DNA of 64,000 nucleotides from JACPUX01 sp964517465 (GTDB taxonomy: Bacteria; Pseudomonadota; Gammaproteobacteria; Burkholderiales; Casimicrobiaceae): assembly GCA_964517465.1 (NCBI GenBank), contig CAZFEK010000004.1, positions 54,939 through 118,938 on the forward strand, read 5' to 3'. The notes beneath the pieces were generated by a model that did not search any database, was not told the DNA's origin, and saw only the letters and a list, made by a program, of their open reading frames with translations. Of the stretch, positions 25,812 through 34,958 are shown one piece after another. Numbering within the stretch: position 1 is the first letter of the stretch; each line of letters starts with the position of its first letter. A program made the translations under genes and the position numbers.

Positions 25812-27731
25812 ATGTTGTACCCGAAGCGCTTCGACGTCATCGTCGTCGGTGGTGGCCATGCTGGCACCGAGGCGGCGCTTGCCGCGGCGCGTATGGGATG
25901 TGAGACGCTGCTGCTCACTCACAACATCGACACGCTCGGCCAGATGTCTTGCAATCCCTCGATAGGCGGCATCGGCAAGGGGCACCTGGTCAAAGAGGTA
26001 GATGCTTTGGGCGGGGCCATGGCACTGGCGACGGATGAGGCCGGGATTCAGTTCCGCATCCTCAACTCCAGCAAGGGGCCTGCGGTCCGCGCGACGCGCG
26101 CCCAGGCGGACCGTCGACGCTACAAGCAAGCGATCCGGAGCCGCCTAGAAAACCAAGCCCATTTGGAGCTGTTTCAACAAGCCGCGGAAGACCTCGTGTT
26201 GGAGGGGGACCGGGTTCGTGGCGTTCGAACCCAGTCGGGAATCGAATTTGCGGGCGAGACCGTGGTTCTTACCACGGGCACTTTTCTCGCTGGGCTGATT
26301 CACATTGGCCTTGAACACTATCCCGCCGGTCGCGCCGGAGACCCACCGGCAATTCGGTTGGCGGCTTGCCTCCGAGAGCTTAGGTTACCGGCCGGTCGAC
26401 TCAAGACCGGTACCCCGCCTCGGCTGGACCGGCGCAGCCTAGACCTCTCGGTCATGGAAGCCCAGCCGGGGGACGACCCTGCGCCAGTCTTTTCCTTCTT
26501 AGGCAGCCGGGCCATGCACCCCCCGCAACTGCCTTGCTGGATTACGCACACCAACTCGCGAACCCACGATCTGATCCGCGCTTCGCTCGATCGGTCGCCG
26601 ATGTATACCGGCATCATCGAAGGCGTCGGGCCGCGTTATTGCCCCTCGGTAGAAGACAAAGTAATGCGTTTTGCCGGCCGCGATGCGCATCAGGTTTTTC
26701 TCGAACCAGAAGGACTGGAAAGCAACGAAATTTATCCCAACGGGATCTCTACCAGCCTGCCCTTCGACGTCCAGCTGTCCATTGTGCGGTCCATTCGCGG
26801 GCTCGAACAAGCGCGCATCGTTCGGCCCGGCTATGCCATAGAGTACGACTTCTTCGATCCTCGCGGCCTGCTCGCGAGCCTGCAGACCAAAGCTCTCCGC
26901 GGGCTTTTCTTCGCCGGCCAGATCAACGGCACTACCGGATACGAAGAAGCAGCCGCGCAGGGTTTGCTTGCCGGGCTCAATGCCGGGCTGCTGGCTCAGG
27001 GCAAGGAGGGGTGGTACCCGAGGCGAGACCAGGCCTATCTGGGTGTATTGGTAGACGATCTGGTCACGCGGGGCGTCACCGAGCCCTACCGCATGTTTAC
27101 CAGCCGCGCCGAGTACCGTCTGCAGTTGCGTGAAGACAACGCCGATTTACGACTCACCGAAACGGGGCGCGAGTTGGGTTTGATCGATGACGCGCGCTGG
27201 GCGGCCTTCGCCCGCAAGCGCGATGCGGTCGCGCGCGAGCGCGAGAGGTTGAAGTCCACCTGGGTGAACCCGCGCGTGCTCGATTCGGTCCGGGCGGGCG
27301 CGCTGTTTGGGCAAGTGCCGGAGCAGAGCGCCACGCTGGAGGAACTGCTTCGCCGTCCAGGGGTTGGCTACGCGGAATTGTTGGCGTTTGCCGGAGTGCC
27401 CGAAGTGGCGGGCGACAAAACCGTCGGCGAGCAGGTTGAAATTCAAGTCAAATACCAGGGCTACATCGAGAGACAGCACGAAGAGATCGCCCGCAGTACC
27501 CGCATGGAGGACACCGTTCTGCCGCCAGGGTTGGATTATGCCGCGGTGCGAGGCTTGTCCCACGAAGTGCGGCAGAAGCTCGCGCAACACCGCCCGGAAA
27601 CCCTCGGGCAAGCGAGCCGCATTTCCGGCATCACCCCCGCGGCGATCGCATTGCTCCAGGTGCATCTGCGGCGGCTTGGCGGGTCCGGGGACGAGCCAGG
27701 GCGCACCCACGCGGAGGTGCGGCGGGCATGA
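25812..27731 (+). CDS. mnmG: tRNA uridine 5-carboxymethylaminomethyl modification enzyme MnmG (GidA)
   Basis: FAD-dependent partner of MnmE. 639 residues, full length. FAD-binding VIVVGGGHAGTEAALAAARMG, then the GidA signature stretches GQMSCNPSIGGIGKGHLVKE, ILNSSKGPAVRATRAQADR and GTFLAGLIHIG. FFAGQINGTTGYEEAAAQG and the C-terminal helical tRNA-binding domain are complete. It heads the mnmG-rsmG-parA-parB cluster, each gene overlapping or nearly touching the next. Confidence 0.98.
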   Translation: MLYPKRFDVIVVGGGHAGTEAALAAARMGCETLLLTHNIDTLGQMSCNPSIGGIGKGHLVKEVDALGGAMALATDEAGIQFRILNSSKGPAVRATRAQADRRRYKQAIRSRLENQAHLELFQQAAEDLVLEGDRVRGVRTQSGIEFAGETVVLTTGTFLAGLIHIGLEHYPAGRAGDPPAIRLAACLRELRLPAGRLKTGTPPRLDRRSLDLSVMEAQPGDDPAPVFSFLGSRAMHPPQLPCWITHTNSRTHDLIRASLDRSPMYTGIIEGVGPRYCPSVEDKVMRFAGRDAHQVFLEPEGLESNEIYPNGISTSLPFDVQLSIVRSIRGLEQARIVRPGYAIEYDFFDPRGLLASLQTKALRGLFFAGQINGTTGYEEAAAQGLLAGLNAGLLAQGKEGWYPRRDQAYLGVLVDDLVTRGVTEPYRMFTSRAEYRLQLREDNADLRLTETGRELGLIDDARWAAFARKRDAVARERERLKSTWVNPRVLDSVRAGALFGQVPEQSATLEELLRRPGVGYAELLAFAGVPEVAGDKTVGEQVEIQVKYQGYIERQHEEIARSTRMEDTVLPPGLDYAAVRGLSHEVRQKLAQHRPETLGQASRISGITPAAIALLQVHLRRLGGSGDEPGRTHAEVRRA

Positions 27732-28369
27732 ACCTCGCAAGCGGACTCGCCGCAGGCATGGCCGCGCTCGGGCTCGCGGTAAGCGAGCAGCAAGAGCGCT
27801 CCTTGTTGGGGTATCTCGGACTCCTCGAAAAATGGAACCAGGTCTATAACCTTACCGCGGTGCGCGAGCCGGAGCGTATGCTCACGCTCCATTTATTGGA
27901 TTCCTTGGCGGTTCTGCCCGCTTTGCTCGATCTCCCCGCCCGCCAAGACCTCTTGGACGTAGGTAGCGGGGGCGGTTTACCGGGAATTCCCCTGGCAATC
28001 CTGCGGCCGCAGTGGCGGGTGAGTTTGCTGGAAGCGAGTCATAAGAAGGCCAGCTTCCTGCGCCAAGCCGGCGCGGAGTTGGGCCTCGCTAACGTGCGGG
28101 TAGTCCAGAAGCGACTGGAGGATTTCGGGGAGACGGCCGGCTTTGACCTGGTGATCTCGCGGGCCTTTGCCGAACTCAAGGACTTCCTGGGCGGCGCCGC
28201 CCGCTTTGCCAAGCCGGGGGGGAGAATCCTGGCCATGAAAGGTATCTGCCCCGATGAGGAAATCGCACAGATCGACCCGCCATGGGTTGCTCGCATGACA
28301 ATCCGTCGTTTGCACGTTCCCGGCCTCGATGCCGAGCGCCATTTACTGACCTTTCCGATACCTTCATGA
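27728..28369 (+). CDS. rsmG: 16S rRNA m7G527 methyltransferase RsmG (GidB)
   Basis: Methylates N7 of G527 in 16S rRNA; loss gives low-level streptomycin resistance in other bacteria. 213 residues with YNLTAVREPERMLTLHLLDSL, the SAM loop LDVGSGGGLPGIPLA and ISRAFAELKDFL. Its ATG overlaps the mnmG stop (ATGA), and its stop overlaps the parA ATG. Confidence 0.97.
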   Translation: MNLASGLAAGMAALGLAVSEQQERSLLGYLGLLEKWNQVYNLTAVREPERMLTLHLLDSLAVLPALLDLPARQDLLDVGSGGGLPGIPLAILRPQWRVSLLEASHKKASFLRQAGAELGLANVRVVQKRLEDFGETAGFDLVISRAFAELKDFLGGAARFAKPGGRILAMKGICPDEEIAQIDPPWVARMTIRRLHVPGLDAERHLLTFPIPS

Positions 28370-29184
28370 CCAAAATTATCGCCATTGCCAATCAGAAAGG
28401 CGGGGTGGGGAAGACCACCACCAGCGTCAATCTTGCCGCCAGCCTATGCGCGATGAAGCGTCGCGTCTTGTTGGTCGATCTTGATCCCCAGGGCAATGCG
28501 ACCATGGGCAGCGGCATCGACAAGCGCAGTTTGGAGGCGACGGTCTATCACGTGCTGCTGGGCGAGAAGACCATCCGCGAGGTGCGCATCGCCTCGCCCA
28601 GCGGGCAGTTCGATCTGGTGCCGGCCAATCGCGAGCTTGCCGGTGCCGAGGTGGAACTGGTCGATTTGCCGGAGCGGGAGATGCGTCTGCGCGATGCGTT
28701 GGCGGAGGCGCTTTCGCAGGTGCGAGAGGCTCTGGCGGAAGTGGCCGAAGACTATGACTTCGTCCTGCTCGATTGTCCGCCGGCGCTCTCTTTGCTGACC
28801 CTCAACGGCCTATGCGCGGCGGACAGCGTGCTGATTCCCATGCAATGCGAATATTACGCGCTCGAGGGACTTTCCGATTTGGTCCAAACGATCAAGCGGG
28901 TGCGCGCCCATCTTAACCCCAAGCTGGAGATCGAAGGTCTGCTGCGCACCATGTTTGATCCGCGCAATACCTTGGCTCAGCAAGTGGCGGCGCAACTGCA
29001 GCAACATTTCGGTGACAAGCTGTACCGCACCGTGATCCCGCGCAATATACGCCTCGCCGAAGCGCCCAGTTACGGCATTCCGGCCTTGCAACTCGACCGA
29101 GCCTCCAAGGGAGCCCAGGCCTATCTCGCTTTGGCCGGAGAGATGCTCCGTCGCTATGAACCCGGCGCGACTTTGCCGGCTTGA
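28366..29184 (+). CDS. parA: Chromosome partitioning ATPase ParA
   Basis: Walker-type ATPase that positions ParB-parS complexes. 272 residues from ATG 28366 (MTKIIAIANQKGGVGKTTT); a longer frame starts at 28282 inside rsmG and is rejected. Deviant Walker A KGGVGKTT (signature lysine K11, ATP lysine K16), LLVDLDPQGNAT, and Walker B DFVLLDCPPALSLLT. No N-terminal helix-turn-helix, so it is a chromosomal (Soj-like) ParA. Overlaps rsmG by four bases. Confidence 0.97.
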   Translation: MTKIIAIANQKGGVGKTTTSVNLAASLCAMKRRVLLVDLDPQGNATMGSGIDKRSLEATVYHVLLGEKTIREVRIASPSGQFDLVPANRELAGAEVELVDLPEREMRLRDALAEALSQVREALAEVAEDYDFVLLDCPPALSLLTLNGLCAADSVLIPMQCEYYALEGLSDLVQTIKRVRAHLNPKLEIEGLLRTMFDPRNTLAQQVAAQLQQHFGDKLYRTVIPRNIRLAEAPSYGIPALQLDRASKGAQAYLALAGEMLRRYEPGATLPA

Positions 29185-29194
29185 AAGGAAGGAC

Positions 29195-30064
29195 ATGGTA
29201 AAACTGAAAGGGCTGGGACGAGGCCTGGATGCGCTGCTCGATGGCGACGCGCCTGAGCGTACCGGCGACGCGCTCAAGACGCTCAAGACCGATGCGCTTC
29301 GGCCGGGCAAATATCAGCCGCGCAGCTTCATGGACCAGAACTCCCTCGCGGACCTCGCCGCGTCGATCCAGGAACAGGGTGTCATGCAGCCGATATTGGT
29401 GCGACCGGTCGATGGCCAGCGCTATGAGATCATCGCCGGTGAGCGTCGCTGGCGTGCTGCACAACTGGCCGGGCTGACCGAAGTGCCCGCCTTGGTGCGT
29501 GAGGTACCGGATCAAGCGGCGCTCGCCTGGGCTCTGGTGGAGAACATTCAGCGCGAGAACCTCAATCCGCTCGAAGAGGCCCAAGGTATATCGAGGCTAG
29601 TCGAAGAGTTTGGGCTCACTCACGAGGCCGCCGCCAAGGCCGTGGGTCGCTCGCGCAGCGCCGTGACCAATCTCTTGCGCTTGCTGCAGCTGGCAAAGCC
29701 TGTGCAAGAAATGCTGCTCGCTGGCCGGCTGGACATGGGACACGCTCGAGCCCTGCTCCCGCTGCCCTCGGGATCCCAAGTGCTCCTCGCCGGACAGATC
29801 GCTCAAAAAGGCCTCTCGGTCCGCGAGGCGGAACGTTTAGCCACCCGCGCGGCCCAGCCCCCTGCGGGCGCCAAGTCAGCAAAGGGCAACCCATCTCGGC
29901 GGCTCGACCCCGATGTGGCTCGCCTGCAAGAGGAACTCGCCCAGGCGCTGGGTGCGCCGGTTCGCTTGGAAGCCAAGCGCGCCGGCGCAGGACGGCTGGT
30001 AATCGACTACGCCAGCCTGGACCAGTTGGATGGGATCCTGGCCAAGTTGCGCCCAAGACACTGA
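29195..30064 (+). CDS. parB: Chromosome partitioning protein ParB
   Basis: CTP-dependent clamp that loads at parS. 289 residues from ATG 29195 (MVKLKGLGRGLDALL) with AAGGAAGG upstream. Domain order: N-terminal ParA-interacting GLGRGLDALL; ParB/Srx CTPase with IAGERRWRAAQLAGL and VENIQRENLNPLEEA; helix-turn-helix THEAAAKAVGRSRSAVTNLL; C-terminal dimer domain. Two parS sites lie 3.5 kb upstream. Its stop abuts that of the convergent peroxiredoxin gene with no spacer. Confidence 0.97.
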   Translation: MVKLKGLGRGLDALLDGDAPERTGDALKTLKTDALRPGKYQPRSFMDQNSLADLAASIQEQGVMQPILVRPVDGQRYEIIAGERRWRAAQLAGLTEVPALVREVPDQAALAWALVENIQRENLNPLEEAQGISRLVEEFGLTHEAAAKAVGRSRSAVTNLLRLLQLAKPVQEMLLAGRLDMGHARALLPLPSGSQVLLAGQIAQKGLSVREAERLATRAAQPPAGAKSAKGNPSRRLDPDVARLQEELAQALGAPVRLEAKRAGAGRLVIDYASLDQLDGILAKLRPRH

Positions 30065-30571
30065 TTAGCCGAGCTCCTTGAGCATCACTTGCGCGCTCGA
30101 AACATCGAGTTTCCCGCCTTCTTCGAGGTTGAGGCGGCGCACTACCCCATCTTCGACCAGCATGGAGAACCGCCGGCAGCGAACGCCTAAGCCTTTTTCG
30201 GTGAGGTCTAGGGCCACACCGAGCTTTTGGGTGTAAATGGCGCTGCCGTCAGCCATCATGCGCACTTTGCCCATGGCATGGTTGGCTTTGCCCCAGGCCG
30301 CCATGACGAAGAAGTCGTTGACTGCGAAGCACCAGATTTCGTCTATGCCCTTGGCGCGGAATTTTTCGAAATTTTCCACGTAGCCCGGCAGATGCTGTTC
30401 CGAGCAGGTTGGCGTAAACGCGCCGGGCACGCCAAAGATCACCACCCGCTTGCCCTTCAGCAGGTTCTGGATCGGATGCACATTGGGGCCCAGCGCGCAC
30501 CCTTCGGTGGGCGATTCGACGAACTCACTGATGACGCCCTCGGGCAGGCGGTCTCCAAGCTGGATAGACAC
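30065..30571 (-). CDS. Peroxiredoxin, Prx5-type
   Basis: Thiol peroxidase reducing hydrogen or alkyl peroxides. 168 residues starting at GTG 30571 (SIQLGDRLPEG) with AAGGAG six bases upstream. The frame is open for another 107 codons, but that extension has no family similarity. The peroxidatic site is PGAFTPTC with C56; P49, T53 and the later MAAWGKANHAMGKVRM region are as in Prx5/AhpE-like enzymes. Further cysteines at 25 and in IWCFAVND and GVRCRRFS could resolve. No fused glutaredoxin domain. Confidence 0.92.
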   Translation of the reverse strand: MSIQLGDRLPEGVISEFVESPTEGCALGPNVHPIQNLLKGKRVVIFGVPGAFTPTCSEQHLPGYVENFEKFRAKGIDEIWCFAVNDFFVMAAWGKANHAMGKVRMMADGSAIYTQKLGVALDLTEKGLGVRCRRFSMLVEDGVVRRLNLEEGGKLDVSSAQVMLKELG

Positions 30572-30619
30572 GGTATTCTCCTTTCTGGGGAAGTGATGCA
30601 GGTCAAGGAATAGGATGTC

Positions 30620-30625
30620 AGTATA
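30620..30625 (-). promoter_or_regulatory. Candidate peroxiredoxin -10 element
   Basis: Minus-strand TATACT about 49 nt upstream of the GTG start. The best -35-like hexamer (CTTGCG, spacer 16) is poor, so activation by a regulator is possible but unproven. Confidence 0.4.
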
Positions 30626-30718
30626 GTCCGATAATTCCTTCCGCAAGGCAATTGCCGATGGCTTGGGGAGCCGCGATTGGCGGGCGCAAACGGGCATGAT
30701 GCGACGCAACAATTCGCC

Positions 30719-30748
30719 TTGACCCTCAGGGTTTTCCCCAAGTATAAT
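30719..30748 (+). promoter_or_regulatory. Promoter of the atp operon
   Basis: TTGACC (30719-30724), 18-nt spacer, perfect TATAAT (30743-30748), ending 23 nt before the atpI ATG. Divergent from the peroxiredoxin promoter. Confidence 0.75.
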
Positions 30749-30771
30749 CAGCAAGTTTGCTCCTTGGCACG

Positions 30772-31149
30772 ATGGGCGGATACGATTCGCCGGGCAAACC
30801 GGTGCGTTTTCTGTTGCGGCTGCAAGTCGCCGCGACGCTGATTCTCGCTGCCGCTGCCGCGGTGGTGGGAGACAGGCTGGACGCGCTTTCAAGTCTGATC
30901 GGGGGATCCATCGGCTTCGCGGGTAGCCTCGTCTATGCGGTGGTGGCGCTGTCGGTGCGCACCCTAGATCCGCAAAAGGCGTGGCGCGCGCAGGTGCTCG
31001 CAGAGGCCTGCAAGTACGCGTGGACGATCCTCGCTTTCGTGCTGGTGTTTGTGGTGTATGGGACGGTGCGGCCCTTGCCTTTGTTCGTGGCCTTCATCCT
31101 GACCATGCTGCTGTATTTCGTGCCATTGGCGCGGGCGCGCCAGGGCTAG
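30772..31149 (+). CDS. atpI: ATP synthase subunit I
   Basis: About 125-residue membrane protein with four hydrophobic segments (VAATLILAAAAAVVG, LIGGSIGFAGSLVYAVVAL, YAWTILAFVLVFVVYG, LFVAFILTMLLYFVPLA). As first gene of the atp cluster it is the non-structural AtpI, implicated in c-ring assembly or Mg uptake in other bacteria. ATG 30772 (MGGYDSPGKPVRFLLRLQ) is preferred over 30757. Confidence 0.88.
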   Translation: MGGYDSPGKPVRFLLRLQVAATLILAAAAAVVGDRLDALSSLIGGSIGFAGSLVYAVVALSVRTLDPQKAWRAQVLAEACKYAWTILAFVLVFVVYGTVRPLPLFVAFILTMLLYFVPLARARQG

Positions 31150-31174
31150 CTCAAAAACACGGCGAAGTGGGATC

Positions 31175-31942
31175 ATGGCTTCAGGCGCTGCGCAGACTAC
31201 CTCCGAATACATCACCCATCACCTGACCAATCTCACCTTCGGTCAAGGTTTTTGGACCTTCCATCTCGATACGCTGATCATTTCCGGCCTTCTGGGTCTG
31301 CTGATCTTCGGCTTCATGGCCAAGGCGGCAAGCAAGGCCACCAGCGGTGTGCCTGGCGGCTGGCAGAATTTCGTGGAAATGGTGGTCACCCTGGTGGATG
31401 GCCAGGTCAAAGACACCTTCCACGGCGACCGCAGCTTCATTACTCCGCTGGCCATCACCATTTTCGTCTGGGTGTTCCTGATGAACGCCATGGACTTGAT
31501 TCCGGTGGATTGGCTGCCCATCGCGGGCGGCGCCGTGGGCGTTCATTACCTCAAGGTCGTGCCCACCACCGACCCTAACCTCACCTTCGCCATGTCGCTG
31601 ACGGTGTTCGTCCTGATCTATTACTTCAACCTCAAGGTCAAGGGTGTCGGCGGTTTCCTGCATGAAGTTTTCACCGCGCCCTTCGGCCCGTGGCTTGCGC
31701 CGGTGAACCTTTTGTTCCGCATCGTCGAAGACATCGCCAAACCGATTTCGCTGGCGCTGCGTTTGTTCGGCAATATGTACGCGGGCGAAATGGTGTTCAT
31801 CCTGATTGCGCTGCTGGGCCTGTGGCAACTGCCCTTGGCCCTGCCCTGGGCGCTGTTCCACATCCTGATCATTACCCTTCAGGCCTTCGTGTTCATGATG
31901 CTGACGGTGGTTTACCTCAGCATGGCCCACGAAAGCCACTAA
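31175..31942 (+). CDS. atpB: ATP synthase F0 subunit a
   Basis: Stator subunit forming the proton half-channels. 255 residues with several membrane helices. The essential arginine lies in SLALRLFGNMYAGEMVF, preceded by LLFRIVEDIAKPI, and the final helix includes LQAFVFMMLTVVYLSMA. 25 nt after atpI. Confidence 0.97.
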   Translation: MASGAAQTTSEYITHHLTNLTFGQGFWTFHLDTLIISGLLGLLIFGFMAKAASKATSGVPGGWQNFVEMVVTLVDGQVKDTFHGDRSFITPLAITIFVWVFLMNAMDLIPVDWLPIAGGAVGVHYLKVVPTTDPNLTFAMSLTVFVLIYYFNLKVKGVGGFLHEVFTAPFGPWLAPVNLLFRIVEDIAKPISLALRLFGNMYAGEMVFILIALLGLWQLPLALPWALFHILIITLQAFVFMMLTVVYLSMAHESH

Positions 31943-31993
31943 GAGCTTTTAGATTTTCCAACTCAACCCACACCCTTTCATCAAGGAGAAAAC

Positions 31994-32269
31994 ATGGAAC
32001 TGTCTCTGCTGCTTGGCAACACCGCGATCGCCGTTGCCATTCTGATCGGCGCCGGCGCGCTGGGTACCGCCATCGGCTTCGGTATCCTGGGTGGCCGTTT
32101 CCTCGAAGGCTCGGCTCGCCAGCCCGAGATGATTCCCACGCTGCAAGTCAAGATGTTCATCGTGGCCGGTCTCTTGGACGCGGTGACCATGATCGGTGTG
32201 GGTATCGCGCTCTACCTCCTCTTTGCGAACCCCTTCATCGCAATCGTCTCGAAGGCCGTAGGCGGTTAA
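31994..32269 (+). CDS. atpE: ATP synthase F0 subunit c
   Basis: 91-residue hairpin of two membrane helices forming the rotor ring. GAGALGTAIGFGILGG is the glycine-rich first helix, the polar loop has R42-Q43-P44, and the ion-binding carboxylate is D62 in VAGLLDAVTMIGVG. Nothing resembling a sodium-type Q/ES signature is seen, so a proton enzyme is expected. A good AAGGAG precedes the ATG. Confidence 0.96.
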   Translation: MELSLLLGNTAIAVAILIGAGALGTAIGFGILGGRFLEGSARQPEMIPTLQVKMFIVAGLLDAVTMIGVGIALYLLFANPFIAIVSKAVGG

Positions 32270-32299
32270 CTCCACCCTCTACCCTTCTAGGAGTCTAGC

Positions 32300-32770
32300 G
32301 TGAACATTAACGCTACTTTGATCGGCCAGGCGATCTGGTTCGCATTCTTCATCTGGATTACGATGAAGTTTGTCTGGCCGCCGCTGCAGCGAGCCATGCA
32401 GGAGCGCCAGAAGCAGATCGCCGACGGCCTCGCCGCTGGTGAACGCGCCAAGGCCGACCTGATTCAGGCCGAGCACAAGGCGGCCGCGGCACTCACCGAA
32501 GCCAAGGGTCGCGCCACCGAGATCATTGCCCAGAGCGAGAAACGCGCCGGGCAGCTGATCGAGGAAGCCAAGGTCGCCGCCAAGGCCGAAGGGGAGCGCA
32601 TCCTCGCCGCCGCCAAGGCTGAAATCGAGCAAGAGGTCTATCGCGCCAAGGAAGCGCTGCGCGACCAGGTCGCCGACCTGGCCGTGGCCGGCGCGGCCAA
32701 GATTCTCACGCGCGAGGTCGACGCCAAGGCCCACGCCGAGCTCCTGGCCCAGTTGAAGCGAGAGCTGTAA
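32300..32770 (+). CDS. atpF: ATP synthase F0 subunit b
   Basis: Peripheral stalk subunit, 156 residues. One N-terminal membrane helix (IGQAIWFAFFIWITMKFVW) is followed by a long Ala/Glu/Lys-rich coiled coil. GTG start at 32300 with TAGGAG upstream. Its stop overlaps the atpH start (TAATG). Confidence 0.96.
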   Translation: MNINATLIGQAIWFAFFIWITMKFVWPPLQRAMQERQKQIADGLAAGERAKADLIQAEHKAAAALTEAKGRATEIIAQSEKRAGQLIEEAKVAAKAEGERILAAAKAEIEQEVYRAKEALRDQVADLAVAGAAKILTREVDAKAHAELLAQLKREL

Positions 32771-33306
32771 TGGCCGAGCTCACCACCATCGCCCGACCCT
32801 ATGCGGAAGCGGTCTTTGCGATCGCGCAGCAGGGCAACGCCCTCGAAGCCTGGTCCAAGATGCTGGGGTTCGCCGCGGCGGTTGCGGCTGATCCCGCCAT
32901 GCAATCGGTGGTCGACAACCCGCGTTTGTCCGACGAGCAAAAAGCCCAGGTGTTTTACGGGGTCTGCGGCGATCGGCTGGACGAAGCCGGCAAGCGCTTT
33001 GTGCGCGTGCTGCTGGAGGCCGGGCGTGCCAAGCTGCTGCCCCAGATCCAGGCGCTGTTCGAAGCCCGCAAGAACGAGGCGCAGCGCGCCGCCAAGGCCG
33101 AGATCACGTCCGCCCAGGCGCTTTCCGAGGCCGAACTCAAGGAGCTCAAAGCCGCGCTGGAGCGCCGCTTCAAGCTCAAGATCGAGGCCGAGGTCAAGCT
33201 CGATCCCAGCCTCATCGGCGGGGTGCGTGTGGTCGTGGGCGACCAGGTGGTCGATGCTTCGGTGCAGGGCAAGCTCGCGGTAATGGCGAGGGAATTGCGC
33301 GCCTAA
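32770..33306 (+). CDS. atpH: ATP synthase F1 subunit delta
   Basis: 178-residue connector between the F1 head and the b stalk. TTIARPYAEAVFAIA at the N-terminus and the C-terminal DPSLIGGVRVVVGDQVVDASVQGKL are the family signatures, the latter split by ordinary substitutions. One-base overlap with atpF. Confidence 0.96.
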   Translation: MAELTTIARPYAEAVFAIAQQGNALEAWSKMLGFAAAVAADPAMQSVVDNPRLSDEQKAQVFYGVCGDRLDEAGKRFVRVLLEAGRAKLLPQIQALFEARKNEAQRAAKAEITSAQALSEAELKELKAALERRFKLKIEAEVKLDPSLIGGVRVVVGDQVVDASVQGKLAVMARELRA

Positions 33307-33359
33307 AGCGGCACCAGGAATTTAACGTCAGTCCGCGGCAAGCGGAGAGCGGAGAAATC

Positions 33360-34901
33360 ATGCAGTTGAATCCATCGGAAATCAGCGAACTGATCAAGAG
33401 CAAGATCCAGAACCTGGATACTGCCTCGGAAGTGCGCACGCAAGGCACCGTCGTCTCCGTGACCGACGGCATTTGCCGCATTCACGGCCTGGCTGACGCG
33501 ATGCAGGGCGAAATGCTGGAATTCCCCGGCAACACCTTCGGCCTGGCGCTGAACCTCGAGCGCGACTCGGTGGGCGCGGTGATTTTGGGCAAGTACGAGC
33601 ACATCTCCGAGGGCGACACGGTCAAGTGCACCGGGCGCATTCTCGAAGTGCCGGTCGGCCCCGAACTCACCGGCCGTGTGGTCGACGCCCTGGGCGCGCC
33701 CATCGACGGCAAAGGCCCGATCAATGCCAAACAAACCGACGTGATCGAAAAGGTCGCGCCGGGCGTGGTCTGGCGTAAGTCGGTGTCGCAGCCCGTGCAG
33801 ACGGGCTTGAAGTCGGTCGACGCCATGGTGCCCGTGGGCCGAGGCCAGCGCGAGCTGATCATTGGCGACCGCCAAACCGGCAAGACTGCGGTGGCCGTCG
33901 ACACCATCATCAACCAGAAGGGCAAGGATCTGCTCTGCATCTACGTCGCCATCGGCCAGAAGGCCTCGACGGTGATGAACGTGGTCAGGAAGCTCGAAGA
34001 GCACGGCGCCATGGCCTACACCATCGTGGTGGTGGCCACCGCTTCCGACTCCGCGGCGATGCAATACCTCGCGCCCTACTCGGGCTGCACCATGGGCGAA
34101 TATTTCCGCGACCGCGGCCAAGACGCCCTGATCATTTACGACGACTTGACCAAACAAGCCTGGGCCTATCGCCAAATCTCCCTGCTGCTGCGCCGCCCGC
34201 CGGGCCGCGAAGCTTACCCGGGCGACGTGTTCTATCTGCACTCCCGTCTTCTCGAGCGCGCGGCGCGCGTCAACGAAGAGTACGTCGAGCGCTTCACCAA
34301 AGGCGAAGTCAAAGGCAAGACCGGTTCCCTCACCGCCCTGCCGGTGATCGAAACCCAGGCGGGTGACGTGACCGCCTTCGTGCCGACCAACGTGATTTCG
34401 ATTACCGACGGCCAGATCTTCCTCGAGACCGACCTCTTCAACGCCGGCATCCGTCCCGCCATCAACGCCGGTATTTCGGTATCGCGGGTGGGTGGTGCGG
34501 CGCAGACCAAGGTGATCAAGAAACTGGGCGGCGGCGTGCGTCTGGCGCTGGCGCAGTACCGCGAACTGGCCGCCTTTGCGCAATTCGCCTCGGATTTGGA
34601 CGAAGCCACCCGCAAGCAGTTGGAACGCGGCCGCATGGTCACCGAACTCATGAAGCAGCCGCAGTACCAGCCGCTGCAGGTGAGCGAAATGGCGCTGACG
34701 CTTTTCGCGGTGAACAACAACTACCTCGACGACGTCGACGTGAAGAAGGCGCTTTCCTTCGAGCGCGCCCTGCGTGACTACGCCAAGACCAAGGCGGCCG
34801 ACGTGATGGAGCGCATCGAGTCGACCAAGGACCTGTCCAAGGAAGACGAGGCCAAGCTGCACGAACTCGTCAAGGACTTCAAGAAGAACGGCGCCTACTG
34901 A
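33360..34901 (+). CDS. atpA: ATP synthase F1 subunit alpha
   Basis: Non-catalytic nucleotide-binding subunit, 513 residues. Walker A GDRQTGKTAVAVDTI; IGQKASTVMNVVRKL; LIIYDDLTKQAWAYRQ; the signature PAINAGISVSRVGGAAQ. The N-terminal delta-binding peptide MQLNPSEISELIKSKI is normal. Fifth structural gene in the standard order. Confidence 0.98.
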   Translation: MQLNPSEISELIKSKIQNLDTASEVRTQGTVVSVTDGICRIHGLADAMQGEMLEFPGNTFGLALNLERDSVGAVILGKYEHISEGDTVKCTGRILEVPVGPELTGRVVDALGAPIDGKGPINAKQTDVIEKVAPGVVWRKSVSQPVQTGLKSVDAMVPVGRGQRELIIGDRQTGKTAVAVDTIINQKGKDLLCIYVAIGQKASTVMNVVRKLEEHGAMAYTIVVVATASDSAAMQYLAPYSGCTMGEYFRDRGQDALIIYDDLTKQAWAYRQISLLLRRPPGREAYPGDVFYLHSRLLERAARVNEEYVERFTKGEVKGKTGSLTALPVIETQAGDVTAFVPTNVISITDGQIFLETDLFNAGIRPAINAGISVSRVGGAAQTKVIKKLGGGVRLALAQYRELAAFAQFASDLDEATRKQLERGRMVTELMKQPQYQPLQVSEMALTLFAVNNNYLDDVDVKKALSFERALRDYAKTKAADVMERIESTKDLSKEDEAKLHELVKDFKKNGAY

Positions 34902-34958
34902 GTGAATCGCGGCGCGCTTTGAGGCACGCCGCGGCGCACCCAGGGCTCGGAGATTACG

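Noticed and set aside
25407..26129. 240-codon minus-strand open frame covering the parS gap and the start of mnmG
   Set aside because: Overlaps mnmG and both parS sites; composition is not protein-like.
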